A program made the translations under genes and the position numbers. The notes below the pieces were generated by a model. It made no database searches, had not been told where the DNA came from, and worked only from the letters and a program-made list of their open reading frames with translations. This document shows positions 1-8,278 of a stretch of 64,000 nt of DNA, piece by piece. Numbering within the stretch: the stretch's first letter is position 1; each line of letters starts with the position of its first letter. Source of the stretch: Kribbella amoyensis (GTDB taxonomy: Bacteria > Actinomycetota > Actinomycetes > Propionibacteriales > Kribbellaceae); contig NZ_VIVK01000001.1 in assembly GCF_007828865.1 (NCBI RefSeq), positions 1,364,001 through 1,428,000 of the forward strand, in the 5' to 3' direction.

Positions 1-325
1 TCCCGGCGAGCACCATCTCGCCGTACACGGCCCGCGCGAGCCGGTAGTACGTGTCCGGCGTGAGCACCGACGCCACTGCGTACATCTGCTCGCGCCACGT
101 CCAGAAGGTGCCGCGCCCGGTCTGGGTCCGGCCCCGGAGAGCTCGGTGGAAGGCGTGGCTGTGACAGTTCGCGAGGCCCGGCAGAACCAGCCCGTCCAGC
201 CGCACCGCGTCACCCGGCACGACGCCGGTCTCGACCGAGATGACGCGCCCCTCGGAAACCCCGATGAGAACGCCGTCCGCCACTCCGGTCGGCAGGACGG
301 CCCGAGCACACCAGTACGACGTCAC
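1..325 (-). CDS. hutF: Formimidoylglutamate deiminase, N-terminal part (cut by window edge)
   Basis: Only the first 108 codons lie in the window. The GTG start overlaps the stop of the upstream amidohydrolase gene by four bases (GTGA), so the two are translationally coupled. The visible part has the short beta-rich N-terminal domain of amidohydrolases, then the metal-binding H-x-H in NCHSHAFHRALRG at about residues 53-65. This matches HutF, which converts N-formimidoyl-L-glutamate to N-formyl-L-glutamate and ammonia in the histidine pathway. The position after hutH and hutU supports HutF over other amidohydrolases. hutI is expected just beyond the window but is not seen. Confidence 0.86.
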   Translation of the reverse strand, partial: MTSYWCARAVLPTGVADGVLIGVSEGRVISVETGVVPGDAVRLDGLVLPGLANCHSHAFHRALRGRTQTGRGTFWTWREQMYAVASVLTPDTYYRLARAVYGEMVLAG

Positions 326-1527
326 CGGGCGAGATCCTTCAGTACCGCGGTCAGCGCGTCCACCCCGGCCAGGCAGTCGTCCATCTCGGCGTACTCCGCG
401 GGCGAGTGCGAGACGCCGGTCGGATTCCGGACGAAGAGCATCGCGGTCGGGATCCCCGCGTCGGAGAACACCCCGGCGTCGTGACCCGCGCCGGTCGGCA
501 GCACCGGGGCCCCGTCGAGGACCCCGACCAGGCGGTCCCGCAGCCCGGCCTCGAAGTCGACGATCGGCGTGACCGACTCGGGCACCAGCTCGACCGTCGT
601 CCCGTCCCGCTCGGCCCGCTCGGTGGCGAGCCTGGTGATTGCTCCAAGCAACGATTGCAGCGCGTCCTCGGTCGCGGCCCGCGCGTCCAGCCAGGCGATG
701 ACCCGCGACGGGATCGCGTTGGTCCCGTTCGGCTCGACGGACAACCGGCCGAAGGTGGCCCGCGCACCGGCGAGGCGGGCCTGCTTGTTCGCCGCGAGCG
801 CGGTCATCGCGTACGTGAGCATCGGGTCGTGCCGGTCCTCCATCAGCGTGGTACCGGCGTGGTTCGCCTCACCGGTGAAGGTGAACCGGAACCGCCCGTG
901 CGGCCAGATCGAGCTCGCGACCCCCACCGGCGCCGTCAACGCCCGGCCCTGCTCGACGTGCAGCTCGACGAACGCGCCCATCTTGGCCGGCAACGGCGAC
1001 GGCCCCACACCGGCCGGATCGATGCCGGAGCGGCCGAGCGCCTCGGCCAGGGTCAGCCCGGTCCGGTCGGTCAGCGCGAGCGCCTTCTCCCGCGGGATCA
1101 CGCCGGCCGCGACCCGTGAGCCGAGACAGGGCATCCCGAACCGGGACCCCTCCTCCTCCACGAACGCCCCGACCCCGATCGGTACCGACGGGACGAATCC
1201 CTCGGCCCGGAGCAGGTCGATCGCCGACAGCGCGGAGACGACGCCCAACGGACCGTCGAACGCACCCCCGTCGATGACGGAGTCGAGGTGCGACCCGGTC
1301 ACCACCCCCGGGCGGTCCCCGGCTGCCTGCGCGGGGTCCCACCAGGCGATGGTGTTGCCGATCCCGTCGGTCTCGACGGTCAGGTCACGGGCGGCGCACT
1401 GGTCCAGGAACCAGTCGGTGGCGGCCCGTTCGGACGGCGTCCAGCCGCCGCGGCGGTAACCCCCGGTGTCGGGGTCCCGGCCCACGGCGGCCAGCGCCGC
1501 CCACAGGTTCTCGAACGACTCGGACAA
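322..1527 (-). CDS. M20 amidohydrolase (allantoate/N-carbamoyl-amino-acid hydrolase family)
   Basis: A 401-aa zinc-dependent M20 peptidase-family hydrolase of the allantoate amidohydrolase / L-carbamoylase subgroup. Family motifs are in order: GSHLDSV with metal His and Asp, EEEGSRF, HVEQGRAL, GEANHAGTT in the lid domain, and HDAGVFSDAG near the C-terminus. The start is TTG, two bases after the stop of the binding-protein gene; no clear Shine-Dalgarno is seen, so reinitiation is likely. It overlaps hutF by four bases. Generic annotation would say allantoate hydrolase, but no other purine gene is nearby. Its place beside hutF suggests it removes the formyl group from N-formylglutamate in place of HutG; that role is inference. 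Confidence 0.85.
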   Translation of the reverse strand: MSESFENLWAALAAVGRDPDTGGYRRGGWTPSERAATDWFLDQCAARDLTVETDGIGNTIAWWDPAQAAGDRPGVVTGSHLDSVIDGGAFDGPLGVVSALSAIDLLRAEGFVPSVPIGVGAFVEEEGSRFGMPCLGSRVAAGVIPREKALALTDRTGLTLAEALGRSGIDPAGVGPSPLPAKMGAFVELHVEQGRALTAPVGVASSIWPHGRFRFTFTGEANHAGTTLMEDRHDPMLTYAMTALAANKQARLAGARATFGRLSVEPNGTNAIPSRVIAWLDARAATEDALQSLLGAITRLATERAERDGTTVELVPESVTPIVDFEAGLRDRLVGVLDGAPVLPTGAGHDAGVFSDAGIPTAMLFVRNPTGVSHSPAEYAEMDDCLAGVDALTAVLKDLAR

Positions 1528-1529
1528 GA

Positions 1530-2462
1530 TCAGGTCAGCGGGTTCTGCGCCAGCCAGTCCTTGGCGATCGCGGCGGGCTGCTCCTTGCCGACGTCGGCGC
1601 GCTTGACCAGCTCGGTCAGCGAGTCGGTGGTCAGCTTCGCCGAGACGGCGTTCAGCGTCGCCGCGATGTCGTCCGACTTGTGGTCGGTCCGGATCAGCGG
1701 AACGATGTTGTTCGGCGGCAGGATGTTCTCCGGGTCCTCCAGCTGGACCAGGTTGTTGTCCTTGATCACCGACTGGGTGGTGAAGAAGTTCGACACCTGG
1801 ATCTGGTTGTCCAGCAGCGCCTTGGTGCTCAGCGGACCACCGGCGTCCAGCGTCTTGTACTCCTTGAATTCGACGCCGTACTTCTCCTTCAGCCCCTTCA
1901 GCCCGGCCTCGCGGACCTTGAACTCGGAGCTGCCGCCCGCGACCATGTCCTTCGACACGGCCTTCAGGTCGGCCAGCGACTTCAGGTTGTACTTGTCGGC
2001 GGTCGCCTTGGTCACCACGATGGTGTCCTCGTCGGCGGCCGGCGACTTGTCCGTCACCTCGAGCCCGGACGGCAGCGCACCCTTGAGCGCGTCGTACGCC
2101 GCGTTCTCGTCGGTCTCGGTCGCGCCCTTCTTGAAGTAGTCGAGCGCCGCACCGGTGTACTCCGGCAGCAGGTGCACCGAGCCGTCCTTGATGGCGGCCA
2201 TGTAGGTCTCGCGGTTGCCGATGTTCGACTGCTGCTTGACCTCGACGCCCTTGCTCGCCAGTGCCTGACCGTAGATCTCGGCCAGGATCTGGCTCTCGGA
2301 GAAGTCGGCCGAACCGACCGTGATGCTGGTGACCTTGTCCGGTGCCGGGGAGGAGCCCGCGTCGCTGTCACCCGACAACGGATCGCCTCCACCCCCACAG
2401 GCGGCCAGGCCGAGCACCGCGACTCCGGCGAGCGCGGTGCGGACGAGCGTGGATCTCAACAC
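1530..2462 (-). CDS. Glycine-betaine/QAT-type ABC substrate-binding lipoprotein (hut operon)
   Basis: A 310-aa secreted lipoprotein of the OpuC/ProX class (type-2 periplasmic fold). The GTG at 2462 is preferred because GGAGGT lies six bases upstream and gives a short signal peptide ending in the lipobox LAAC. A longer frame from ATG 2516 overlaps the permease stop (ATGA) but would make an overlong leader. The mature protein starts with a Gly/Ser/Asp-rich linker and then a typical betaine-family core. It is the last transporter gene before the M20 and hutF genes, so the ligand is probably histidine or urocanate, as for HutX proteins of rhizobia. The ligand is not shown by the sequence alone. 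Confidence 0.86.
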   Translation of the reverse strand: MLRSTLVRTALAGVAVLGLAACGGGGDPLSGDSDAGSSPAPDKVTSITVGSADFSESQILAEIYGQALASKGVEVKQQSNIGNRETYMAAIKDGSVHLLPEYTGAALDYFKKGATETDENAAYDALKGALPSGLEVTDKSPAADEDTIVVTKATADKYNLKSLADLKAVSKDMVAGGSSEFKVREAGLKGLKEKYGVEFKEYKTLDAGGPLSTKALLDNQIQVSNFFTTQSVIKDNNLVQLEDPENILPPNNIVPLIRTDHKSDDIAATLNAVSAKLTTDSLTELVKRADVGKEQPAAIAKDWLAQNPLT

Positions 2463-2512
2463 GGGAACCTCCAGTATTCCGCTCGACGCCGGCCGGCGCC
2501 GATCGAGTTTCT

Positions 2513-3166
2513 TCATGCGTTCCGCCGCAGTCCGGGCGAGACCGTGATCCGGCCGGCCAGGGCGAACAACAGGTCCAGCAGGATCGCCAGCAGCGCGACC
2601 AGCAGGGCCCCGGCGAACATCTGCGGGAAGTCCCGCAGTTTGAGCCCGTCCACGACATACCGGCCGAGCCCGCCGAGCGAGACCAGGGCCGCGATGGTCG
2701 CGGTCGAGACGATCTGCAGCGTCGCGCCGCGCAACCCGGAGATGATCAGCGGCATCGCGATCGGGATCTCCACCTTGGTGAGGATCTCGCGGCCGGTCAT
2801 GCCCATCCCGCGGGCCGCGTCGACGGTCGCCGCGTCCACGCCGGACAGCCCGGCGTACGTCGAGGTGAGGATCGGTGGGATGCCCAGCGCCACCAGCGCG
2901 ATCAGCACCGGCAGGAAGCCGATCTGGTCGGTCAGCAGCACCGCGAGCATCAGCAGCCCGAGGCTCGGCAGCGCCCGGGCCGCGTTGCCCAGGTTGATGG
3001 CCAGGAACGCGCCGCGCCGGGTGTGCCCGATGTACAGGCCGACCGGTAGCGCTATCACCGCGGACAGCCCGAGCGCGGCCAGCGTGTACCAGATGTGCTG
3101 GATGATCCGGGCGCCGATGCCTTCCGGACCGGACCAGTTGAACGAGTCGAAGAGGTACTCGAACAT
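2513..3166 (-). CDS. ABC transporter permease, OpuCB/OpuCD type (hut operon)
   Basis: A 217-aa integral membrane permease with about five to six hydrophobic segments and the BPD_transp_1 EAA-loop region around DAARGMGMTGREILTKVEIP. It begins one base after the stop of the preceding permease, and its stop overlaps an ATG of the binding-protein frame. It resembles the second permease (OpuCD/YehY type) of betaine-class importers. With its paralogue at 3168-3821 it would form a heterodimeric channel served by the ATPase encoded at 3818-4819. Predicted role: uptake of histidine or a related imidazole compound. Confidence 0.87.
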   Translation of the reverse strand: MFEYLFDSFNWSGPEGIGARIIQHIWYTLAALGLSAVIALPVGLYIGHTRRGAFLAINLGNAARALPSLGLLMLAVLLTDQIGFLPVLIALVALGIPPILTSTYAGLSGVDAATVDAARGMGMTGREILTKVEIPIAMPLIISGLRGATLQIVSTATIAALVSLGGLGRYVVDGLKLRDFPQMFAGALLVALLAILLDLLFALAGRITVSPGLRRNA

Positions 3167-3167
3167 G

Positions 3168-3821
3168 TCAGGCCGCCTTCACCGGAGAGTTCACCCGGGC
3201 CCACGGAGTGAGGACCCGCTGCAGGACCACGAGCACCAGGTCGGCGAGCAGCGCGAGCAGCAGCGACAGCACGACACCGACGACGACCGGGGTGAGGAAG
3301 TCCTTCTGGAACCCCTGGGTGAACAGCTCGCCGAGTCCGCCGATCCCGATCACCGCGCCCACGCTGACCATCGAGATGTTGGCGACCGTGGCCACCCGCA
3401 GGCCGGCGAAGATCACCGGGACCGCGATCGGCAGGTCGATGGTGAGCACCCGGCGCAGCGACCCGAAGCCGACCGCGATCGCGGCCTGCCGGACATCCGG
3501 TGGGACCGAGCGCAGCCCGTCGATGACGTTGCGGATCAGCAGCGAGACCGTGTAGATGGTCAGTGCGATGACGATGTTCACCGGGGACAGCACCTGGGTG
3601 CCGAGGATCACCGGCAGCACGATGAACAAGGCGATCGAGGGCAGCGAGTACAGCACGCCGCCGAACGCGATCAACGGATTCGCCAGCCAGTTGTACCGGG
3701 TCGCCAGGTAGCCCAGCGGGACCGCGATCAGCAGGCCGAGCAGGACCGGCACGATCGCCAGGTACAGGTGCTCGCGCAGTTGCTCCCAGATCAGGCCGAG
3801 GTTGTCGCCGATCCAGGTCAT
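3168..3821 (-). CDS. ABC transporter permease, OpuCB type (hut operon)
   Basis: A 217-aa permease, the same length as its neighbour and a clear paralogue. It has hydrophobic spans and the conserved cytoplasmic loop near RQAAIAVGFGSLRRVLTIDL that docks on the ATPase. Its ATG overlaps the ATPase stop by four bases (ATGA), which implies coupled translation. It belongs to the quaternary amine transporter branch of ABC importers, which also includes HutXWV histidine systems. Assignment to the family is firm; the substrate is inferred from the operon. Confidence 0.87.
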   Translation of the reverse strand: MTWIGDNLGLIWEQLREHLYLAIVPVLLGLLIAVPLGYLATRYNWLANPLIAFGGVLYSLPSIALFIVLPVILGTQVLSPVNIVIALTIYTVSLLIRNVIDGLRSVPPDVRQAAIAVGFGSLRRVLTIDLPIAVPVIFAGLRVATVANISMVSVGAVIGIGGLGELFTQGFQKDFLTPVVVGVVLSLLLALLADLVLVVLQRVLTPWARVNSPVKAA

Positions 3822-4819
3822 GAGCGCAGCGCCCCCGCGAGGATCGCCTGGTCGACGGCGCCGACCGCCTTGCCGTCGTCGTCCACGCAGACACCCTGGC
3901 CGACCGGCGACGTGAGCACCGCGTCCAGGGCCGCGCGCAGCGAGTCGCCGCGGTGGAACACGGCACCGACCGGCAGCAGTTCGTCGCCGCCCTTGCTCCA
4001 GCCGACCGGCTTGCCCGCCTCGTCGACGATCAGCTCGTCCGGCAACGGTCCGAGCTCGACGCCCTCGGCCTGCCGGAACGTCAGCGCCCGGTAGCCGCGG
4101 TCCTGGCCGACGAAACTCTCGACGAACTCGTCGGCCGGGTTCGCCAGCAGTTCGGCCGGCGGCGCGAACTGGGCCAGCTTGCCGCCGACCCGCAGCACCG
4201 CGACGTTGTCGCCGAGCTTGATCGCCTCGTCGATGTCGTGGGTGACGAACACGATGGTCTTGCCGATGTCGCGTTGCAGCCGGAGCAGTTCCTCCTGCAG
4301 CTGGTGCCGCACGATCGGGTCGACCGCGCTGAACGGCTCGTCCATCAGCATGATCTCGGGATCCGCCGCGAGCGCCCGGGCGACACCGACTCGTTGCTGC
4401 TGGCCCCCGGACAGCTGGGCCGGGTACCGCTGGGCGAGCTTGGGATCGAGGCCGACCCGCTCGAGCAGCTCCATCGCCACGTCACGGGTCCGCTTCTTGT
4501 CCCAGCCGAGCAGCTTCGGCACGGTCGCGACGTTGTCCACCACGGTCCGGTGCGGGAACAACCCGGCGTGCTGGATGACGTACCCGATGCCGCGGCGGAG
4601 GACGACCGGATCCTTGGCGTTGATGTCCTCACCGTCGATCGTGATCCGGCCGCCGGTGCGCTCGATGGTGCGGTTGATCATCCGCAGCGAGGTCGTCTTG
4701 CCGCAGCCCGAAGGCCCGACGAACACGGTGATCTCGTTGCTCGGGATCCGCAGCGACAACCGGTCCACGGCGACGGTGCCGTCCGGGTATCGCTTGGTGA
4801 CGTCTTCGAACTCGATCAT
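3818..4819 (-). CDS. ABC transporter ATP-binding protein, OpuCA/ProV type (hut operon)
   Basis: A 333-aa ATPase. Walker A GPSGCGKTT lies at about residues 35-43, the Q-loop in VIQHAGLFPH, the signature in QLSGGQQQRVGVARAL, Walker B in IMLMDEPF and the switch histidine in VTHD. After about residue 240 a C-terminal regulatory region contains one CBS-like unit (GVCVDDDGKAVGAV); many OpuCA proteins have two. It is the first gene of the transporter block and lies 135 bp downstream of hutU, the largest gap inside the operon, so it may have an internal promoter. It energises uptake through the two permeases that follow. Confidence 0.9.
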   Translation of the reverse strand: MIEFEDVTKRYPDGTVAVDRLSLRIPSNEITVFVGPSGCGKTTSLRMINRTIERTGGRITIDGEDINAKDPVVLRRGIGYVIQHAGLFPHRTVVDNVATVPKLLGWDKKRTRDVAMELLERVGLDPKLAQRYPAQLSGGQQQRVGVARALAADPEIMLMDEPFSAVDPIVRHQLQEELLRLQRDIGKTIVFVTHDIDEAIKLGDNVAVLRVGGKLAQFAPPAELLANPADEFVESFVGQDRGYRALTFRQAEGVELGPLPDELIVDEAGKPVGWSKGGDELLPVGAVFHRGDSLRAALDAVLTSPVGQGVCVDDDGKAVGAVDQAILAGALRS

Positions 4820-4855
4820 GGCGCCCCTTCGCGCTCGTCGGAGATCGCCCGAACG

Positions 4856-4883
4856 ATCCTAGGTGACGGATAGTCCGGAGCCA
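4856..4883 (-). promoter_or_regulatory. Candidate internal promoter before the hut transporter genes
   Basis: In the 135-bp gap between hutU and the ATPase gene, the minus strand has TGGCTC (4883-4878), a 16-bp spacer and TAGGAT (4861-4856), resembling -35 and -10 boxes of a housekeeping actinobacterial promoter. It lies about 40 bp before the ATPase ATG. The -35 match is weak, so this is tentative. Confidence 0.3.
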
Positions 4884-4954
4884 CGTGATCGGCACCTTTC
4901 TCATCCCTCGGGAAAGTGCACTGTAGCGCTAGGGATTGCCATCGTCGCAGAGCG

Positions 4955-6610
4955 TCAGGATTCCTGCATCGGAATCCGCACCCCCTGGACGGTGGCGACC
5001 TCGGCCGCCTTCTCGTACCCCGCGTCGACGTGCCGAATCACCCCCATCGCCGGATCGTTGGTCAGCACCCGTTCGAGTTTGGCCGCCGCCAGCTCGGTGC
5101 CATCGGCAACGGATACCTGGCCGGCGTGGATCGACCGGCCCATCCCGACGCCGCCGCCGTGGTGGATCGACACCCAGGACGCGCCGCTGGCCACGTTCAC
5201 CATCGCGTTCAGCAACGGCCAGTCCGCGATCGCGTCCGAGCCGTCCAGCATGCCCTCGGTCTCCCGGTACGGCGAGGCCACGCTGCCGGTGTCGAGGTGG
5301 TCCCGGCCGATCACGATCGGCGCCTCCAGCTCACCGGACGCGACCAGCTCGTTGAACCGCAGGCCGGCCTTGTCCCGCTCGCCCTGACCGAGCCAGCAGA
5401 TCCGGGCCGGCAGCCCCTGGTACGCGACCCGTTCGCCGGCCATCTTGATCCACCGGGCCAGGTGGTCGTTGTCCGGGAACAGGTCGAGGATCGCCTGGTC
5501 GGTGCGGGCGATGTCGGCCGGGTTCCCGGACAGCGCGGCCCAGCGGAACGGGCCCTTGCCCTCGCAGAACAACGGCCGGATGTAGGCCGGCACGAACCCG
5601 GGGAAGTCGAAGGCCCGCCCGTACCCCGCCTTGCGCGCCTCGTCCCGGATCGAGTTGCCGTAGTCGAACACCTCGGCGCCCGCGTCCTGGAACCCCACCA
5701 TCGCGGCCACGTGCCGCGCCATCGACGCCTGCGCCCGCTCGGTGAAGCCGGCCGGGTCCTTCTCCCGCGCGGTGGTCCAGTCGTCGAACTCGATCCCGAC
5801 CGGCAGGTACATCAGCGGGTCGTGCGCCGAGGTCTGGTCGGTCACGATGTCGATCGGCGCACCGCGTTCCAGCAGCTCCGGGACGATCACCGCGGCGTTG
5901 CCGAGGACACCGATCGACAACGGCCGCCGGGCCGCCTTCGCCTCCTCGGCCAGCCGCAGCGCCTCGTCCAGCGAATCGGCCCGGACGTCGAGGTAGCGGT
6001 GCTCGATCCGGCGCCGGATCCGGGTGTCGTCGACGTCGACGCAGATCGCCACGCCGTCGTTCATCGTCACCGCGAGCGGCTGCGCGCCACCCATCCCGCC
6101 GAGCCCGGCGGTCAGCGTGATGGTGCCGGCCAGGGTGCCGCCGAACTTCTTCGCCGCGACCGCCGCGAACGTCTCGTACGTGCCCTGCAGGATGCCCTGG
6201 GTACCGATGTAGATCCACGACCCGGCCGTCATCTGGCCGTACATCGTCAGGCCCATCGCCTCGAGCTTGCGGAACTCCTCCCAGTTCGCCCAGTCGCCGA
6301 CCAGGTTGGAGTTCGCGATCAGTACCCGCGGCGCCCACTCGTGCGTGCGCATCACGCCGACCGGCCGGCCCGACTGGACCAGCATCGTCTCGTCGTCCCG
6401 CAGCGTGGTCAGGGTGCGGACCATCGCGTCGAACGAGGCCCAGTCCCGGGCCGCCTTGCCGGAGCCGCCGTAGACGACCAGCTCGTCGGGGTGTTCGGCC
6501 ACCTCGGGGTCCAGGTTGTTCTGCAGCATCCGCAGCGCGGCCTCCTGCGGCCAGCCCTGGGCGGTACGGGTGGCGCCTCGGGGCGCGCGGACAGGACGAG
6601 GTCCGGACAT
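4955..6610 (-). CDS. hutU: Urocanate hydratase
   Basis: A 551-aa urocanase, the full family length. It converts urocanate to 4-imidazolone-5-propionate using tightly bound NAD+. Visible signatures include the N-terminal [23 protein letters not shown], the NAD-binding glycine cluster [23 protein letters not shown], the active-site region [17 protein letters not shown], and the C-terminal [19 protein letters not shown]. It starts at ATG 6610, 15 bp downstream of hutH on the same strand, so the two first enzymes of histidine breakdown are co-transcribed. No key segment is missing. Confidence 0.98.
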   Translation of the reverse strand: MSGPRPVRAPRGATRTAQGWPQEAALRMLQNNLDPEVAEHPDELVVYGGSGKAARDWASFDAMVRTLTTLRDDETMLVQSGRPVGVMRTHEWAPRVLIANSNLVGDWANWEEFRKLEAMGLTMYGQMTAGSWIYIGTQGILQGTYETFAAVAAKKFGGTLAGTITLTAGLGGMGGAQPLAVTMNDGVAICVDVDDTRIRRRIEHRYLDVRADSLDEALRLAEEAKAARRPLSIGVLGNAAVIVPELLERGAPIDIVTDQTSAHDPLMYLPVGIEFDDWTTAREKDPAGFTERAQASMARHVAAMVGFQDAGAEVFDYGNSIRDEARKAGYGRAFDFPGFVPAYIRPLFCEGKGPFRWAALSGNPADIARTDQAILDLFPDNDHLARWIKMAGERVAYQGLPARICWLGQGERDKAGLRFNELVASGELEAPIVIGRDHLDTGSVASPYRETEGMLDGSDAIADWPLLNAMVNVASGASWVSIHHGGGVGMGRSIHAGQVSVADGTELAAAKLERVLTNDPAMGVIRHVDAGYEKAAEVATVQGVRIPMQES

Positions 6611-6625
6611 GGGTGATCCAGCCTT

Positions 6626-8170
6626 TCAGTTCAGCGGGCCGGTGACGGCCTCGGCAGCGGACAAGTAGGTGCCATCGGCAACCAGTACGACGGAGTGTTC
6701 GAGCTCGGGGGCGAGGTGCCGGTCGGTGCCCGGTCCCTCGACGTGCTGCCGCAGCACGTGCACGACGGCGGCGGTGGCGGGTGCGGGAGTCAGCGGGGCG
6801 CGCAGGTCGAGCGCCCGGGCGGCGGTGAGGATCTCGATCGCCAGGACGCGCTGCAGACCGTCGATCGCGCGGCGCAGCTTGCGGGCCGCGGACCAGCCCA
6901 TCGACACGTGGTCCTCCTGCATCGCGCTGCTCGGGATCGAGTCGACGCTGGCCGGAGCCGCGAGCCGCTTCAGCTCGGAGACGATCGCGGCCTGGGTGTA
7001 CTGCGCGATCATGTGGCCGGAGTCGACCCCGGGATCGTCGGCCAGGAAGGCGTTCAGCCCGTGGTTGCGGGCGACGTCGAGGAACCGGTCGGTCCGGCGT
7101 TCGCTGATACTCGCGACGTCGGCGACCGCGATCGCGAGGAAGTCGAGCACGTACCCGACCGGGGCGCCGTGGAAGTTGCCGTTCGACTCGACCCGCCCGT
7201 CGGGCAGGACGACCGGGTTGTCGATCGCGGCCGCGAGTTCCCGCTCGGCCACGGTCGCGGCGTGCACGGCGGTGTCCCGTGCGGCCCCGTGGACCTGCGG
7301 CGAGCAGCGCAGTGAGTACGCGTCCTGGACCCGGTTGCACTCGGGCCCGCGATGGCTCGCCACGATCGCGCTGTCGGCGAGGACGGCGCGCAGGTTGGCG
7401 GCCGCCGCGGCCTGGCCTGGATGCGGGCGCAACGCCTGCAGTTCGGCGGCGAACACGCGGTCCGTCCCGAGCTGCGCCTCGACGCTCATCGCGGCCGCGA
7501 GATCGGCAGTCTTCAGCAGGCGCTCGAGATCCGCGAGGGCCAGGACGAGCATGCCGAGCATCCCGTCGGTCCCGTTGATCAGCGCGAGCCCCTCCTTCTC
7601 GGCCAGCACGATCGGGGTCAGCCCGTGCGCGGCCAGCGCCTCGCCGGCCGGGACCAGCTCACCGTCGACGGTCCGCACGTACCCCTCGCCCATCACCGCC
7701 AGGGCGACGTGCGACAGCGGAGCGAGGTCACCCGAACACCCGAGACTGCCGTACTCGTGCACGACCGGAGTCAGGCCCGCGTTCAGCAGTCCGGCGTAGG
7801 CCTGGGCCGTCTCCACCTTCACCCCGGTCCGCCCGGTCGCGAGCGTCGACAACCGCAACAACGCCAGTGCGCGGACCACTTCGGCCTCGACCTCGGGCCC
7901 GGATCCGGCCGCGTGCGAACGGACCAGGCTGCGCTGCAACTGCGCCCGCAATTCCGGCGCGATGTGCCTCGTCGCCAGCGCGCCGAACCCGGTCGACACC
8001 CCGTAGTGCGGTGTCTCCGCGTGCGCGAGCGCCTCCACGGCGGCCCGCGACTTCGCGATCTCCTCCAGCGCCCGGTCGTCGATCCGTACCCGTGCGCCGT
8101 ACCGTGCGACCGCGACCACGTCGCCGGCGGTCAGCGGACCGACCCCGACCACAACCTCAACTGTCTCCAC
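6626..8170 (-). CDS. hutH: Histidine ammonia-lyase
   Basis: A 514-aa histidase that deaminates L-histidine to urocanate, first gene of the operon. The GTG at 8170 is chosen because the protein then begins METVEVVVG, matching the length of actinobacterial histidases; the frame is open upstream to 8275 but that stretch is Arg/Cys-rich and unlike the family. The MIO cofactor triad is Cys145-Ser146-Gly147 in GSLGCSGDLAPLSH; Cys at the first place is usual in actinobacterial HutH. Other active-site pieces are HYGVSTGFG (Tyr56), QDAYSLRC and MQEDHVSMGW. The 108-bp gap to the divergent GNAT gene should hold the operon promoter. Confidence 0.96.
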   Translation of the reverse strand: METVEVVVGVGPLTAGDVVAVARYGARVRIDDRALEEIAKSRAAVEALAHAETPHYGVSTGFGALATRHIAPELRAQLQRSLVRSHAAGSGPEVEAEVVRALALLRLSTLATGRTGVKVETAQAYAGLLNAGLTPVVHEYGSLGCSGDLAPLSHVALAVMGEGYVRTVDGELVPAGEALAAHGLTPIVLAEKEGLALINGTDGMLGMLVLALADLERLLKTADLAAAMSVEAQLGTDRVFAAELQALRPHPGQAAAAANLRAVLADSAIVASHRGPECNRVQDAYSLRCSPQVHGAARDTAVHAATVAERELAAAIDNPVVLPDGRVESNGNFHGAPVGYVLDFLAIAVADVASISERRTDRFLDVARNHGLNAFLADDPGVDSGHMIAQYTQAAIVSELKRLAAPASVDSIPSSAMQEDHVSMGWSAARKLRRAIDGLQRVLAIEILTAARALDLRAPLTPAPATAAVVHVLRQHVEGPGTDRHLAPELEHSVVLVADGTYLSAAEAVTGPLN

Positions 8171-8226
8171 CCGCCCATTGCACCGCGCCGCACCGGCACC
8201 CCGACAGCACCGCCGCCGCCTTTCTG

Positions 8227-8240
8227 TCTCAGATCCGAGA
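8227..8240. promoter_or_regulatory. Candidate operator in the hutH-GNAT divergent region
   Basis: TCTCAGATCCGAGA is a 14-bp near-perfect inverted repeat (12 of 14 bases symmetric) 57 bp upstream of hutH and 39 bp upstream of the divergent GNAT start. Its place suggests a repressor or activator site for the hut operon. The IclR regulator encoded at 9396 is one possible ligand, by proximity only. Confidence 0.35.
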
Positions 8241-8266
8241 TGCCCGGGCGCGACCCTCGCGCCGCA

Positions 8267-8272
8267 TAGGGT
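8267..8272 (+). promoter_or_regulatory. Candidate leaderless -10 box of the GNAT gene
   Basis: TAGGGT ends six bases before the ATG at 8279, which would place transcription start at or next to the start codon. AAGGG between them could also act as a poor ribosome site. No clear -35 is visible. Confidence 0.35.
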
Positions 8273-8278
8273 CAAGGG

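Noticed and set aside
322..1527. True allantoate degradation gene cluster
   Set aside because: No other purine or ureide gene is present; surrounding genes are all histidine-pathway or its transporter.
8171..8275. Extended HutH N-terminus
   Set aside because: Arg/Cys-rich extension unlike histidases; GTG 8170 gives the normal family start.
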